Origin: Glandiceps talaboti
Taxonomy: Eukaryota > Hemichordata > Enteropneusta > Spengelidae
DNA: 64,000 nt
Direction: 5' to 3'
Assembly: GCF_964340395.1 (NCBI RefSeq)
Contig: NC_135566.1
Location: forward strand, 5,031,501 to 5,095,500
How positions within the stretch are numbered: position 1 is the first letter of the stretch; every line of letters starts with the position of its first letter. Made by a program: the position numbers and the translations under genes. This document shows, piece after piece, positions 10,759-24,554 of the stretch. Below the pieces are notes generated by a model. It saw only the letters and a list, made by a program, of their open reading frames with translations, was not told the origin of the DNA and made no database searches.

Positions 10759-13700
10759 TGTGTGTGTGTGTGTTTGTGTATGTGTGTGTCCGTGTGTGTC
10801 CGTGTGTGTGTGAGTGTGAATGTGTGTGTGTGTGTGCGTGCGCATGCTCTCATCCATGTCGTTTTAAATTTATGTGATATTAAATGATGAAATGATTCTC
10901 CAGAAACCTAAGTTTATGAAAATACCTTAGAGTCATGGTTCTCTTTAAATTGATATATTTTCCAAATTGTAAAATTGTAAAAATTGTTAAAAATAGCTAG
11001 AACTACAAAAAGAGCTACAAGGACGCCGACAAAACAAAGTTAGTAACAAAGTTACTTTCAATGCATTCCAACACGGCTACATCAAAGACTTATTACACAT
11101 TTTCTAACTTGTTAAATAACAAGAGTACCACAGTATTCTAGCATACTACTGTTATGATACCACATACAGTCTGAACAATACAATGTTGATATCTAGCTAT
11201 AGCACACCATATATACACATCAAACATGATTTAATTAACACAGATATGGTAATGCCTCACTTCTACATCATGTTACCATGGTTACCTTGTTTGTGTGACA
11301 TCGTCTTGTTGTTGTAGCGATGTGTTGTCATAGTCACTTTCACACTGACTAACTCTTTCCTCCACTTTGGTTAAAGTAGAAGATGACGATGATCCCAGCC
11401 TTCCACCTCGCTTGACCTAAAGTGAGAAACGGCCAAAGTACAGTTTTCACAATGTTGTCTAAAAGTTATGCCGCAACAATGGTGCTTTATGTTTAAGTTC
11501 AACTGGTTGGAAAGCATATGTACACATGATGTAACTATATTTTTTATAAATAATCATTAACATTGCTGACAACAGGTGTCAAATGTTACCATTATCGAGA
11601 CTTTCTACCAAATCAAACTGAACCTTGCTAAAAGCTTCAAGTTACTAGTCTACCAAACAATGACATGCCAAATTTTCCAAAAGCAAGAAATCTATATTTA
11701 AGTTTACAAGGCACTATTATTCTCACATTCTGACCACTGTGGTGTTCTATGATGTAATTCCACCATTTGAATAGTACACTATAACAGTGGTCACAGTGGT
11801 GAAGGAGTGTAAAGAGCGCCACCAACATTTAGAGTGTTATTCACTCACCACAGGTTCTGTGCTACTAGCATCTTGAAATCCAGGTAACAGTGTTCCTACA
11901 TCAGCTAAGATATCTTCTGTTGAAGGGACCTTATCTCCTTCTGACGTCCAAGGGTTTTGTCTCTGTTGTACCCTAGGTTCAAACATCGACTGAGGTCGTC
12001 CCTGACTCCTTGATGACCGACTTGTATTACTGGCAATGTCATTCTGTGAGCTGTCATGTCCGTTACTCATTGTCGGTGCTTCTGCAGCTTTAGTTACAGT
12101 TTGTGTCCGTAACTGGGAGTTTTCCTGCATTAATTTTTGCACCTTGAGGAAACAAAAACAACTATGCTCAATTCGTACATTCATTGTGAAAATGTGACAG
12201 TATTTACTTCATGAAAGTTTTGATAAATTTGTCTTCATAATCAGTTCCAGGAAGAAGGTTTACAAAAAGAGCTGATATGCAAGACTGCATCTTGTCATCA
12301 CAGAATTTTTCATGAAAATTTTGAAACTACAGTAAATCTTTTCTTACCACAGACTGTAAAAGAGTAATTTCCTTTGTCATATTTTTATTTGCTACTATGA
12401 GTTGTTGAACTTTAGCTTCAGAGCTAGCTAAAGCTTTTTTCACTTCTAGATATTCCTCTAATGTGATTGGTCCATCGGAGACATCTGATGATGCCATGCT
12501 CTGAAAAAAAAAAACCACACACAAAATCGTTAAATTTACTTGTCAGTGTAAAAGAAAACAAACAAAGAAACAAATTTGACAGTCAGAGTCACAGAGGTGA
12601 ATTTAGATCAGCTGAGTTTAAACTTCCCCAGGTTGTTTCCCCCAACCAACCTAGCTGTATAATTGGGGACCTGGTAGGATAGAGGTTGAGATATGAATGC
12701 TTTAATCTTATGACCTTTTAGAGGCTACAATGGATTTATGTTATTAACAGAGTTGAGGAAATATGAAGGGCTGTTGTGTTGTTGTAGATCCATGCAAGGG
12801 GTGTAATAATCATAAATGTACTGTCAATATTTATGAGGGTTGATTCGTTGCAGAGTGACATCATAATCTAAGTTTAGGTTTGAATACAGAATAGCTGGGC
12901 AAATGGCAGAGTGTGTTTTGAGATTACAGAGTAGAAATCGACCAGTGTTGAAACGACGTAGTAGAAATCAACAAGTGTTGAGAGGAAGTAGTAGAAACCA
13001 ACTTGTGTTGAGAGGACATAGTAGAAATCAACCAGAGAAAGTTCTAAGCTACACTGTTACTTACTTCTGGCCTTTTATTGGTCTTTGGTGAGTTGGTTTC
13101 TTCGGCAGCCATCAGTTGTGCTTCAAGGTCAGTATCATCATCTGACGCTACGCTGTCATACAAAGGTTCATCATCACTGATTGTACTAGGAACTTTGCCT
13201 GGAAGGTGGCGTACATCCAGAGTTTGTGATTTGACAGGTGGGGGTGCTGGTGGGGGTTCCCGAAATGACATGATATCATTGAGGTCTGAAGTACAATTAA
13301 ACAAATAAAGCATTATCAGAGACATCTCAAAGATGATGAACTGTGCGATAAATCACAAGAATAATATTGTACAACAAATATGAACTTGAACTGAACTTGA
13401 ATTATATTACAGTTGTAATCTATTCTCATTTACAGTCAAATTCAAAATAACAATGTATGGGAGATAAAAAGCTAAAAATACAGAATCTGGAATAAACAAA
13501 AAAAATTTTATTTCATAAAGTAAGAATGTGGGTAAACATAAACATAAGGATTTCGTCATAACTTTAGTTTTGTTGATGTTCGCCGATTTCACTACTGGTA
13601 TATCATTTTTTAAGACATTGCTGACTTTCTGTTTGAGGTTTGTAGAATTCATGTATTTTCTTTCAGTAAGCTTCTAAAAATAACTTTATATAAACAAACA

Positions 13701-16700
13701 TAGGGAAAATGACCTCCTGGGGATGTTATTGTCATTTCATGTTAATTCCACCTGGGTGATTGTGTTTTTCGTCGAGAAGAAAGTAAAACCATACTTATGG
13801 TGTGGTACATTTCATGTAGACAATTGGATTGGTGGTTTATAGAAATGTACAAAATAATGATCTGATTGGTTTTCTTTAGAAATGTACAAGGTAATCAATT
13901 ACATTATCATGTCAGTACCTAAGTACTGACAAGAGAAATCAATGCACTGCACAGAAAAAATCCATATCAAACAAATGTATATCTACTAAAACATCCAATC
14001 ACTTAATAGAACGAGTTTCCCCATTGTATTTGGCTATCACTACATTATACAAAACACATGTACATATCTGTCTTGAGTTGGTCCATTAGTAATTGACATC
14101 TAGTAATACCACTTCATTAAGAAATCAATTAACAAGACTTAATTAACGAAATAAATTAAGGAAACCGACACTAACCAATTGGTTTAATTATGGACCTGTG
14201 ACTTGATCGTCTTCTGGCATCGTTTAAAATGTCTATGATTAATGTTGCAAATTCTCTGGCATTAAATCTGGCTAGTTTTTGACGTCCCTGTAATCAAACA
14301 AAAACACAAACAATAATCAAAAACCTAAATAGTATAAAGAAATTATAAACCAAAGAACACTGTCATTAAATCTAATTTTACATTCAGATTTGGTATATGC
14401 AGTGTCACAAATTCAGAATTCAAAGTTCAAAGTTCAAGAATCAAATTTCGCCTCTAGCATATTCTGTAGAGTTACAAATTCAGACCAAATGGTCAAGGTC
14501 ATGGTCAAATCTTTCTGATTTCAAACACTTACTTGGTTCCTGGTTGATGAGAACTCTGGATTGACTGGCAGAAATGGAACGGTAGATTTCTCATTAACGA
14601 TAGCACTATGGTTCTGTGTTGCAAGCCATACAGCATCTAACTCTCTCCTATCCACTTCATCATAGACATCCATGGCTAGTTCCTCAAATAGATGGTTAGG
14701 TAACTGTAATGACAAGAAAACTCACAAGGGTAAATAATAGAGTTAATTCAAGTCAGATTGACACCAATCTGATTAAAATCTGATGTGGTGAAAGTGTCTC
14801 AATATTTTTATTTACCACTATTTCATCACTTAGTGTTGTTTGTTTTCGATTTTGTTGTTCTGGGTGATCTCTCGTGTCTTCAACTACGTTACTATGCAAT
14901 CCACCACAAATTGACCGTCATCGTTGTGTATGGGTATGTTTGTTATTTTTTTCAATTTCTCCAGCTGATACCATAATGCTTGTTCAAACTCAATAAACTG
15001 CCAAAAGCTAAAAATTGTGTAAAATGTTAGTTATTATACATTAAAATAACAACCATTTTACACATCAAATGTTTTTGCAATTTATTGAATTATAAATACA
15101 GAATTGATGTATGTTCTTTCATATTGTATTTCCAGTAGAAATATATTGTAGAGTTGTTCTATCAATTATAAATTCACGATAAATAGCCAATTTTCATCCA
15201 CATGGTCACTTTTTTAATGAACATTGTTTTTGTCTCATACAGCATAGTAGTAGTAGTAATTCACTTATAAAATTTACTTAAAAACAGCCAGGAAACAAGA
15301 AACAAGAAACGCTGATTTCCACCTGGGCCCTGTTATCATTCATAAATGAACTATGAGCTTACTATTATATCCTGGCATATTCAATCCCTTACATATCTAC
15401 TGCTGTAAGAAACACTTCATCTGAAACGTAACCAAGGTAACAGAGAGTGAGATTCATTTTGTGATGACTTACAGCCTGCAGCTTCATTTTAGCAGCCTTA
15501 GCTAACTCTGATCTGTCCAGACTACTGTCTGCCATCTCAGGAACTATGAAATGTTGCATTACTGTGTGATCTGTGACAAGAAATAAAGATTTGATGAATG
15601 TAATGATCCACAAAGTATCAGGGAAAAGTTATCATAGAATATCATAGTCTGCTATGACGTGTGAGCAACAGTGTGGTGAACTTAAAGAGTATTTGAATGA
15701 ATGCTTGCAGTGAGTGTGACAGCAATTACCTTGAGTACTCCAAATTATCAATCACAAGTCATGTAGTTCTGTTATTATCATACTATATTCATCAAAACAA
15801 CATATTTTGTAAACAAATACAACTGTTTATTCACATGATTTCATGTACATAGATATTCACACACTTGTATACAGGTAGGCAATAATCTTTTGGGTATTGT
15901 ACTGACTATACTATACTGTACTGTACTGTACTGCAAACACCAATAGTTTGTGTGTACACTGATACAACTAATCATTGGTACATATATAATAATAAGCAAT
16001 CATATCAACAGTGTGATAGTGAGGCAACCAAAACTCCAAGCAGCTGGACTCAAAGAAGTAGCATCATTGCTGTTGAGTTTGACAGCAAATATTTCATAAA
16101 CGTCTTCATTGAAAAGCTGAGTTCTTTTTCACTTGAAAGCATTTCTAATTATCTTCATAAATACTTTTGAAGTCAAAAAGTGTGAAATATACCATTTTTT
16201 CAAGCTGCTATATTTTGTTGTCATGGTGAATATATTCATATGTACTAATAGAACACTCTTATCATCCACACATTCACAAATTTAATGTCATGCAAATAGT
16301 CACACATACAAATATTACATAACTGCTTAAAAGGGAAAGCCACTCCAGATAATAAAGGCATTTTCATCAACTCTAGAACCTAGAGAGTTATGTCATGGTT
16401 TTACATCACCTAAGATTTTAGAGAAACATCAAGTTGAAAATGGGGATCTTTGCTGTGGGCCACATTGCATGATGGGAGTCAGCAGAAATGTTTATGCAAT
16501 GGTTGAACAATGAATATTCATGACCTTTTCATTGAAAGTAATAAACACTTAGGATTTATGAATATGAGACTACTATTAATTGAAATTTCTTATCATTTGT
16601 ACCTTCATTAATCAATGACATAACTTTCAGTATATTGCCATGCAAAATTGTGTAGACTAGTATTTTAACAAAAATGTACTGAAAATGCAAAGCATAAAGG

Positions 16701-19459
16701 TGATAAAATCTTACCTGGTTTTCTACCACATAGATAGTAGGCTAGTTTATCTGTGAGTTCATATTGACATTCAACAAGTCTCTCTGCCAAGTCTAAATGA
16801 CCTTCTTGCCTGTCAACACATAAAACAGTTTGGAATTAATTATCATATTCAGTACGGTCAAATATCAGCAATGGCTTTCATTCTAAATACTTCGTTAACA
16901 GCACATTTTTTAGAGAATTTTCCTGTGCCTATAAATCTTCATTTTCATAAATGTACTCATGGAACATTAGTCCAAAGGTGAGAATTCCACGTCTGCTTCT
17001 AAATGGTACATCAGCTAGAGAATGAATCCAAAATAAACAACTGTACCACGCATAAATTCCACACTTCCTAAATTACTTATTAAGGCCAAGCATACCATAT
17101 CTGCTAAACTATAACATCTTCTCTAACAACTTTGGTCAGTATTTTCCTATGGACTACATTATTAGAAATCTTCCACACACTATAACCTGAAATCATGGCT
17201 GTCAAAATCACTAAACGGAATTATATGTATCGACATATAAAGATAAATAAATAAGAAATCTCTGTGTTAAAATCTTCCTGTCTTAACTTATTTCCTTCCT
17301 TTGGAAGAATAATAATCATAAAATATTTACACATCACACTCTGCCACCTGACAAAACTGAAACTTATGATCACAAGTTAAACCGACATGACTCTACGTTA
17401 TGCAGTAATGTTAGTGACCCTCACACTAAAAAACACTAAACTGACACCCTAGACTCATTTTTAGTTGCATTTCCTCATTTTGTTGTTCATTGTCAGTTAT
17501 ATCATGAATTTTGCTGTGATTAGAATTCTAGCTGGATAAGAAGTAAGATGTACATCAACACACGGCTGACTGATATATTGATTTAAACAAACTACTGATT
17601 ATAATCTAGATGACATCCTTGTAAATCTAAGGTGACAACTCTGCCATTTTGTTTTCCTGTCATGCCCTGATTACAATTCAAGCTTTGCTTTGTTTGCTAT
17701 AAATCTGTTCTTTCTCTTACTTGTAGAATTTTAACTATTAAAGGTTCATGTCATATTGGAATTAAAATTTAGGGGAGAAAAACAGTCATCCGAAAAAGCT
17801 GAGAGAGACAGTTTCACTTTACTGTAAGCCTAGATATATTCACCTACTAGAAAATGTTGCATTTTTAAGTCTTCAGCTAGTTCTCAAAGACTATTTTTTT
17901 ACTAATTACCAGACTGGTATATTGTGTTCATGTACAGAAGGCACTTTAGTTGCATTTCTGTTGTCCAGCAAAATTAGCAAAAATAAGTCTTCAGCAAAAA
18001 TTTCCAGGCTTACAGTATTTTCCATCTGTATTCTTTTACTTACAAAATTCTAAAGATTAAAAGCCAAGTTCAGATTAGGAATCAAATTTAGATGTGAAAA
18101 CAATTGATAGGAAGAGCAGTATAAAAAAGTTGATCCACAACAAAAGAATGATCGGATCTCATAACACTACTATGAGAACTTGAGATGGAATCCCTGGCCT
18201 TTAACAAGGACTTGTCGTAAAAATCTGTACTGTTGCATTTTACAAGTTGATCTAATAATCTCAGTGGAAGATCAGAAATCAAAAAAAAAATGTCATGACA
18301 GCTTAAACATCTTTATTCCCACAAGTAGATTTTGACCACATTTATTGACTTCGGTACATGGATGGCGAGTTATTTTTCAGTTAGTGAAATATTTTATGGG
18401 TTTTCAAATCAAATTCAATGTATTTAAAACTATTTGAATTCCTAACACAATATAACAGTGAGTTCGAAACTACTACAAAATGAGATTCTAGACAAGAAAA
18501 CAGCGTTTTTTGGTTGTGTTCTATGAAAACTTCATTGCCATACCTCAAATCCCTTCCAACTGTACATTATTTGTTTTATAACCTTCAACTTGGTAAAAAT
18601 ACTACAAGTAATGATTTGGCTTTCCTTGTATAAAAGCTTGACACAAAGAGTACCTCATTTCCTAATAAAATCTATACCACGGCTCTTTCATTAACTAATT
18701 CCTCTTTATTCACTTAAATAACATCAGTTCCAAACCATAATCTAAATCCAACAAGTCACGTACATTTACTAATTCTACATAAATACAACATTTGTAATTT
18801 ACCCTTCAATTTGGTTTTCAATGTAAAATCAAATCCTACTTAGTATAATTGTTCCCACTGATTGCAAATCACTATTTGGTGGCATGCTCTAGACCAATAT
18901 ACAGTAGTCTCCCAGCCAGATAATTAGGGTCTTGCTCATACCCAGCAGAGACAAATAAAAATTGCTTTTAATAGTTGCCATGGTAATCATATGTTTGCCT
19001 ACAAACTTACTTGGCATAGTCGAGTGGTGATTTTCCATTGACGTCAAATGACCCTGGGTCAGCACCGTAGACTATGAGTAACTCAGCTTGCAGGGATTGG
19101 CCAGCCTTGGCTGCTACATGTAATGGAGTATTTCCCTTGTCCTGTATTATGAAACAAATCAAACTCTTATCAAATACTACATTTCTCATAGGGAAATAAA
19201 ATGACTATATTACGCAACCCACATACTCTTCGATATGTGGGCTTTTTAAACTGTTTCAGGCAATGGGAACAATTTTTATACAAACTTTTGACAACAACAA
19301 AAATAACATTTTTTGACCCAAAATTTCTGGTGAGATCATTTTCTTTTGAACAAATTTCAATATACACATTCTAAGTAATGTTCCCATCAAATACCACGGT
19401 AATTGGTCTGGCAGTTTTGGCTTTAAGTCATTTACACACATGTACATACATCTGCACAC

Positions 19460-19496
<37 letters not shown>

Positions 19497-19509
19497 GACA
19501 GACAGACAG

Positions 19510-19542
<33 letters not shown>

Positions 19543-19603
19543 AATGCATGCACACATGCACACACGTGCACATGCACGCACGCACACGCACATACACGCA
19601 CGT

Positions 19604-19653
<50 letters not shown>

Positions 19654-22600
19654 ACACACATTGCATATCTCTATATCAATGACATTCAATTACAGATATT
19701 GTAGAACAAGGTGATCATTCATACAAAGATTTAAATAGAATAAAGTGATCTATCAAAAGTCATGACTAAAATCTGATAGCATCAAGTCATGTTTTGTTTG
19801 TTCAAATCTAATGAACTTTCTGTCTATGTGGTGTTTTATCAATCTGACCTAGATTACGAGAGTAAAATTGAATTTATGAGTCCCATTATTGGTTTCAAAC
19901 ACAACCTTGACAATGTCAATCTGACAGCTATCACAGTAGGTTTTCATATCATATGTCATGTACACACACACACACTTTACAACGTTTTTTGCTAAGGGCA
20001 ATTAGATCAATCTAAACCGTCACAAGTTCCTATGTCACTTTACCTGACTCCTCACCAAAATTATAGTAAAATGTATGGAAATCTATGCAAATTTTACCAG
20101 ATTTCCATCCTTTGTCACTTCGGTTCCCCACCAACATTATGGTACAAGGTATGGAAATCTATGCAAGTTTTGCCATATCCCCACCTCTGTTACCATGGGT
20201 TCCCCATCAAGATTAAAGTACAACATATGGAAATCTATGCAAGTTTTGCCAGATTTTCCCCTTTCTGTTATCAAGATTCTCCAACCCAATGTACAGAAAT
20301 CTAAGTTTGTTTCGCCTGATTTCCCCCTCACTGTTACTAAGGTTCCCAATCTTAGCAAAAACACGCACTAAACATATACATTGCTATATCTACTTCACAT
20401 CATTGCCAACATACAGCTGTTGAAATTTTTCAAGCATTTAGTGATAATATAAGAAGTAAGTACTGATTGACGATTTTGACGAATGGTTTGCATGTCAAAA
20501 TTTACAAAGAATTATTACATAGTCTAGTAACTATACATGTCACTGTTTTCTATGATCTCTCTCTCCACGTATAGTCAAATGGACAATTCTAACAAACAAC
20601 CTACCAAAAATCTACTTGCTAGATCTTATTCACTGTAGAAAAAAATAATCTGAACTGCAATTTTATCTTCAAAGCACGAATAATTCTAAAACTAGGATGA
20701 CTATAAATCTAATTTGCATGTTTCTACCGAAGATTTTTTTCTTTAGAAATATGTGATTGTGTATATGTGTGTATATTTCTGCATAAAAAGAAAATTGTTT
20801 GGAGCAATTCCCAGCACAAAATTTCAAAAAAATAAAATACTGAACCAAGATTTGTAGATCCTTAGATCATAAAGACAGAGCAGAAAGACATCAATTTTAA
20901 ATCCTGTGGTTACTTATTACCTTTGTACTAACTCCTTCCTAAATTTGTTTTGTCACTATCAAATACCAGGTTATACAAGCAATGTACACAAAATTCTCAC
21001 GGACAATACTAAAAGTATCATCTAGTTGTCCAGAATTACTTGACCTCCCTTTTTTTTACAACAACTATAAAATTTTCACCTTATTATTACAAATAAGAGG
21101 ATACTTGTAAAAAGTGCACAAAGCCTGGACTTTGAAGATGTTATTCACATTTCAAGATATTTAAATTCAGGAGTTTTAAGTCTCTACAGAGAAACTATTA
21201 ACTTTGGAATTTCTTGAAAATAATCGGCCGTTGTATTCCACACACCTTGGTTACATTACAACATGCTTCATTACCTAATTACAAACTACACTGTAAATCA
21301 TTGTTTTAATTCAAATGTTGTACACTTCTTACATAATTACTCTGCGTTTTAATACCTTTTGTAGAATGTACAGTCACTGACAACTTTATACTAGTCTCCT
21401 GTTCACACACCAATTAAGATACACAATTTAATGGACTGTTGTACTTGGGAATGGTGTGCCCTCTATAAGCCAATTTGAAGTGTAACTGAAATTTCTTTTG
21501 AACTAACCAGAATTTGGTATTCTCTACAGTTCCTTACTATTTTGGTTATTCACAAGAAAACCTAGTTTTTATAATTTTAAGTTGTACCAAAGTTGGTTAT
21601 TTTTCAGTAGGGAGCACAGTGTATGGGTTATGCACAGTATAGTTAATGTATAGTTTGTATCTAAGCTCTTTGACTGAAGTCAGTATAGCACATACCGTAC
21701 ACAAACACACACACAAATTGTTCAGCGGTAGTAAATGGATGTAAATGGTCAATTTTTTGAATCCACGATGCTTATGTTTACGTTTGGTTTGTCTTTATTC
21801 CATTTGAAATAACATTTTCACCGTGAAATGATGGAGACATTTTGATCACCTCATTAATTGAGGGTGATTTTACAGAACAAAGACTAACTACCATCATTGC
21901 CCAAGGATTTAACTGGTAAAATGCAGGGTATGGTCAGGTGACAACCATCCCCCTGAGTACCATGTACAAACCCCCTGTGGATGATGCATCTTGGAACCAG
22001 TAACAGGTCAATAAAGAATGAAAGAGGTGGCCGAGTATTCACTCAGAGATGCTTGGTATTTGAGAAGGAAATTTTTCAATTTTTTGGTAACACATAAATG
22101 TTGTCATAACTTTATTTTTATATCATTCTACATGTTGTTAGACATGATTCAACATATATTATCTGAAATAATATACGGACATTTTCAACAAAAGTAACCA
22201 CCAAAAAGTTACGAACTATATCCTTTTAACTGTAGCCATACTGTTGGTGATATTTTAGGGGTTTGTAAACTTACCGGATGAAAGAAGTTTGCTTGTGCTC
22301 CTAGTGATAGTAGCCTAAGACATGTTTCCAAGTTACCCGTCCGCACACTCGAATGAAGTTGCTGAAAATATAATAATGACATTCATAAAATAATACACAA
22401 GTTACAATATTGCAGGTTTTGAGAATACATGTACAGCCAGTAACAACCAAACTAATTTGTCAACACCAAAACAATTTTATATACACTAGAAAGTATTTCA
22501 TGATGTCACTAGAAAATCAACAATAAACAAAACAAAAGAATTTGTAGACAGATGCTGCTAATTCTTAATTCAATAGCTAGGCTATTTACTGTTCTTCATC

Positions 22601-24505
22601 AAGTTTTGTTCCACGATTGCTAACAGGGTACAGAAGCACTTCTGGATCTGACATAAATGTTTACGAATAGCTGTGACAGTTTATGTATATATTATATTCT
22701 GATGCCAATATTTATCTCTCAATGTGTTTGCAATCTGTTTGTTCAATTTTTTACTTCAAAGTCATATTTCTTGACTTTACTAGTATTAAACTTTATTGGT
22801 TATCTGATACATATGTCTGGGTGAAGTGCATACTTTCAGTTTGTTTACAAACAGAAACCCTACAGTTTCACTACAGTTCCGACCACCATATTGAATTTGG
22901 CTCATTTGCATGATGTTAGAGTTCACTTGTAAATCATGTCAATTTTCCTTGGAAACAACGATTTGTTTATGCATCCTTAGTTACTGGCTAAGTTTTTGTA
23001 GTGTGGGACCTCAAGACAAGTATTTATAAAGCAGACAACTGCTATGCTTCAAGACAACAAAAAAGTGACTTACTTTGCTTAAATCTTTTGCTGTGACTGC
23101 ATCATCATCTTTACTTGGCAACCTATGGACAAAGTCTAATCGCTGATATTTAGCACGGATAAAATCAGATTTTGTTGGGCTGAAAAAAATCACAAAAATC
23201 TTTCATTTATTTAAAATGTAAAATAATAAAGGATAAATAGGATATATATAGATATATATATGTGTGTTGGTAGTGATGGAAACAGGTCAAAGTTCACTCT
23301 GGCAAGTCGAAGTTCACTAAGGATGTGCAAAAGTTCACTGTTAGGGTCATTATGACATGTCAAAGTTCATTAAGGATATGTCATTAAGGATATGTCACAG
23401 TCCATTGTTATTTTGAAGTTCATTCAAAAAGATGCCAAAGTTCCCCATGACATGTCAAAGTTCATTCAGAACATGTCAAAGTTCATTCAGAACATGTCAA
23501 AGTTCATTCAGAACATGTCTAAGTTCATTCAGAACATGTCAAAGTTCATTCAGAACATGTCTAAGTTCATTCAGAACATGTCAAAGTTCATTCAGAACAT
23601 GTCTAAGTTCATTCAGAACATGTCAAAGTTCATTCAGAACTCTTCATCATATTCAGTGTAGAATCATTATTGTTTTTCACTTACTGTACAGAATCTTTGG
23701 GGCTAGGTTTTCGCTTTCCACTTCGGACTTGTGAGGGATCTAGCAATGAATGTTCCCATATGGAATTAGCTCCATTACTAACTAAGGTTTGCACCATCTG
23801 TAGGAATACACAAATACAAATCATTTCATATGGAAGTAACTTGTCAGTTGTAACCCAAATATTACATGTATGTATAAAAATAGTCTTGTGTTCTCTCTTA
23901 ACATGGCAAAAGGGGTACAAAGCCTACTTCTAAATTCTAAGTACACTGTCCGGATAACATGAAAATCAAACTACAAATCACTTATTTTCTGACAAAATGG
24001 AATGAAAATAGCCACAAGAACTAAACTTCTCCCTTCCTGGTAATGACCAGCAACTACAGAATGTTACTGGTCTCTTGGCCCTATTGCAAAACTGCATACT
24101 GTAATTTTCCAGTTAGTTTTGTCATGTAGTATATGTGTAACAAAACATATCTGCAAAAGAATACCATTTATTGAAATATCTTTTTTTTTACAAAAAAGGA
24201 AAAACATAACTTTGAGGTGATGTCATGAAAATGTTGATTTATTATTGCCCTTAGCAAATAAAACCTTGGCCTGCAAAATGAAAAAAAATTGATATTGCTA
24301 ATTAAAAAAAATAGTGCCAATGGCACTGTAGGACAACTGATACTATTATTCATTTATTACTAAACCCAAAAAGTCAAGTTCTGGTCTTGGACCAAAAATA
24401 ATTTTGAATTCAACAATTTCCCTACTACATGTAGATACCCAAAGTTTCATCCCCAGCATGTAACACGGCAATCCTTCCAGCTTTGTTTTTTATTGGAAGT
24501 CATTT

Positions 24506-24554
<49 letters not shown>

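Noticed and set aside
19256-19704. Cysteine/valine- and threonine/histidine-rich frames
   Set aside because: Translations of (CA)n/(CAGA)n microsatellite DNA in a GIT intron.
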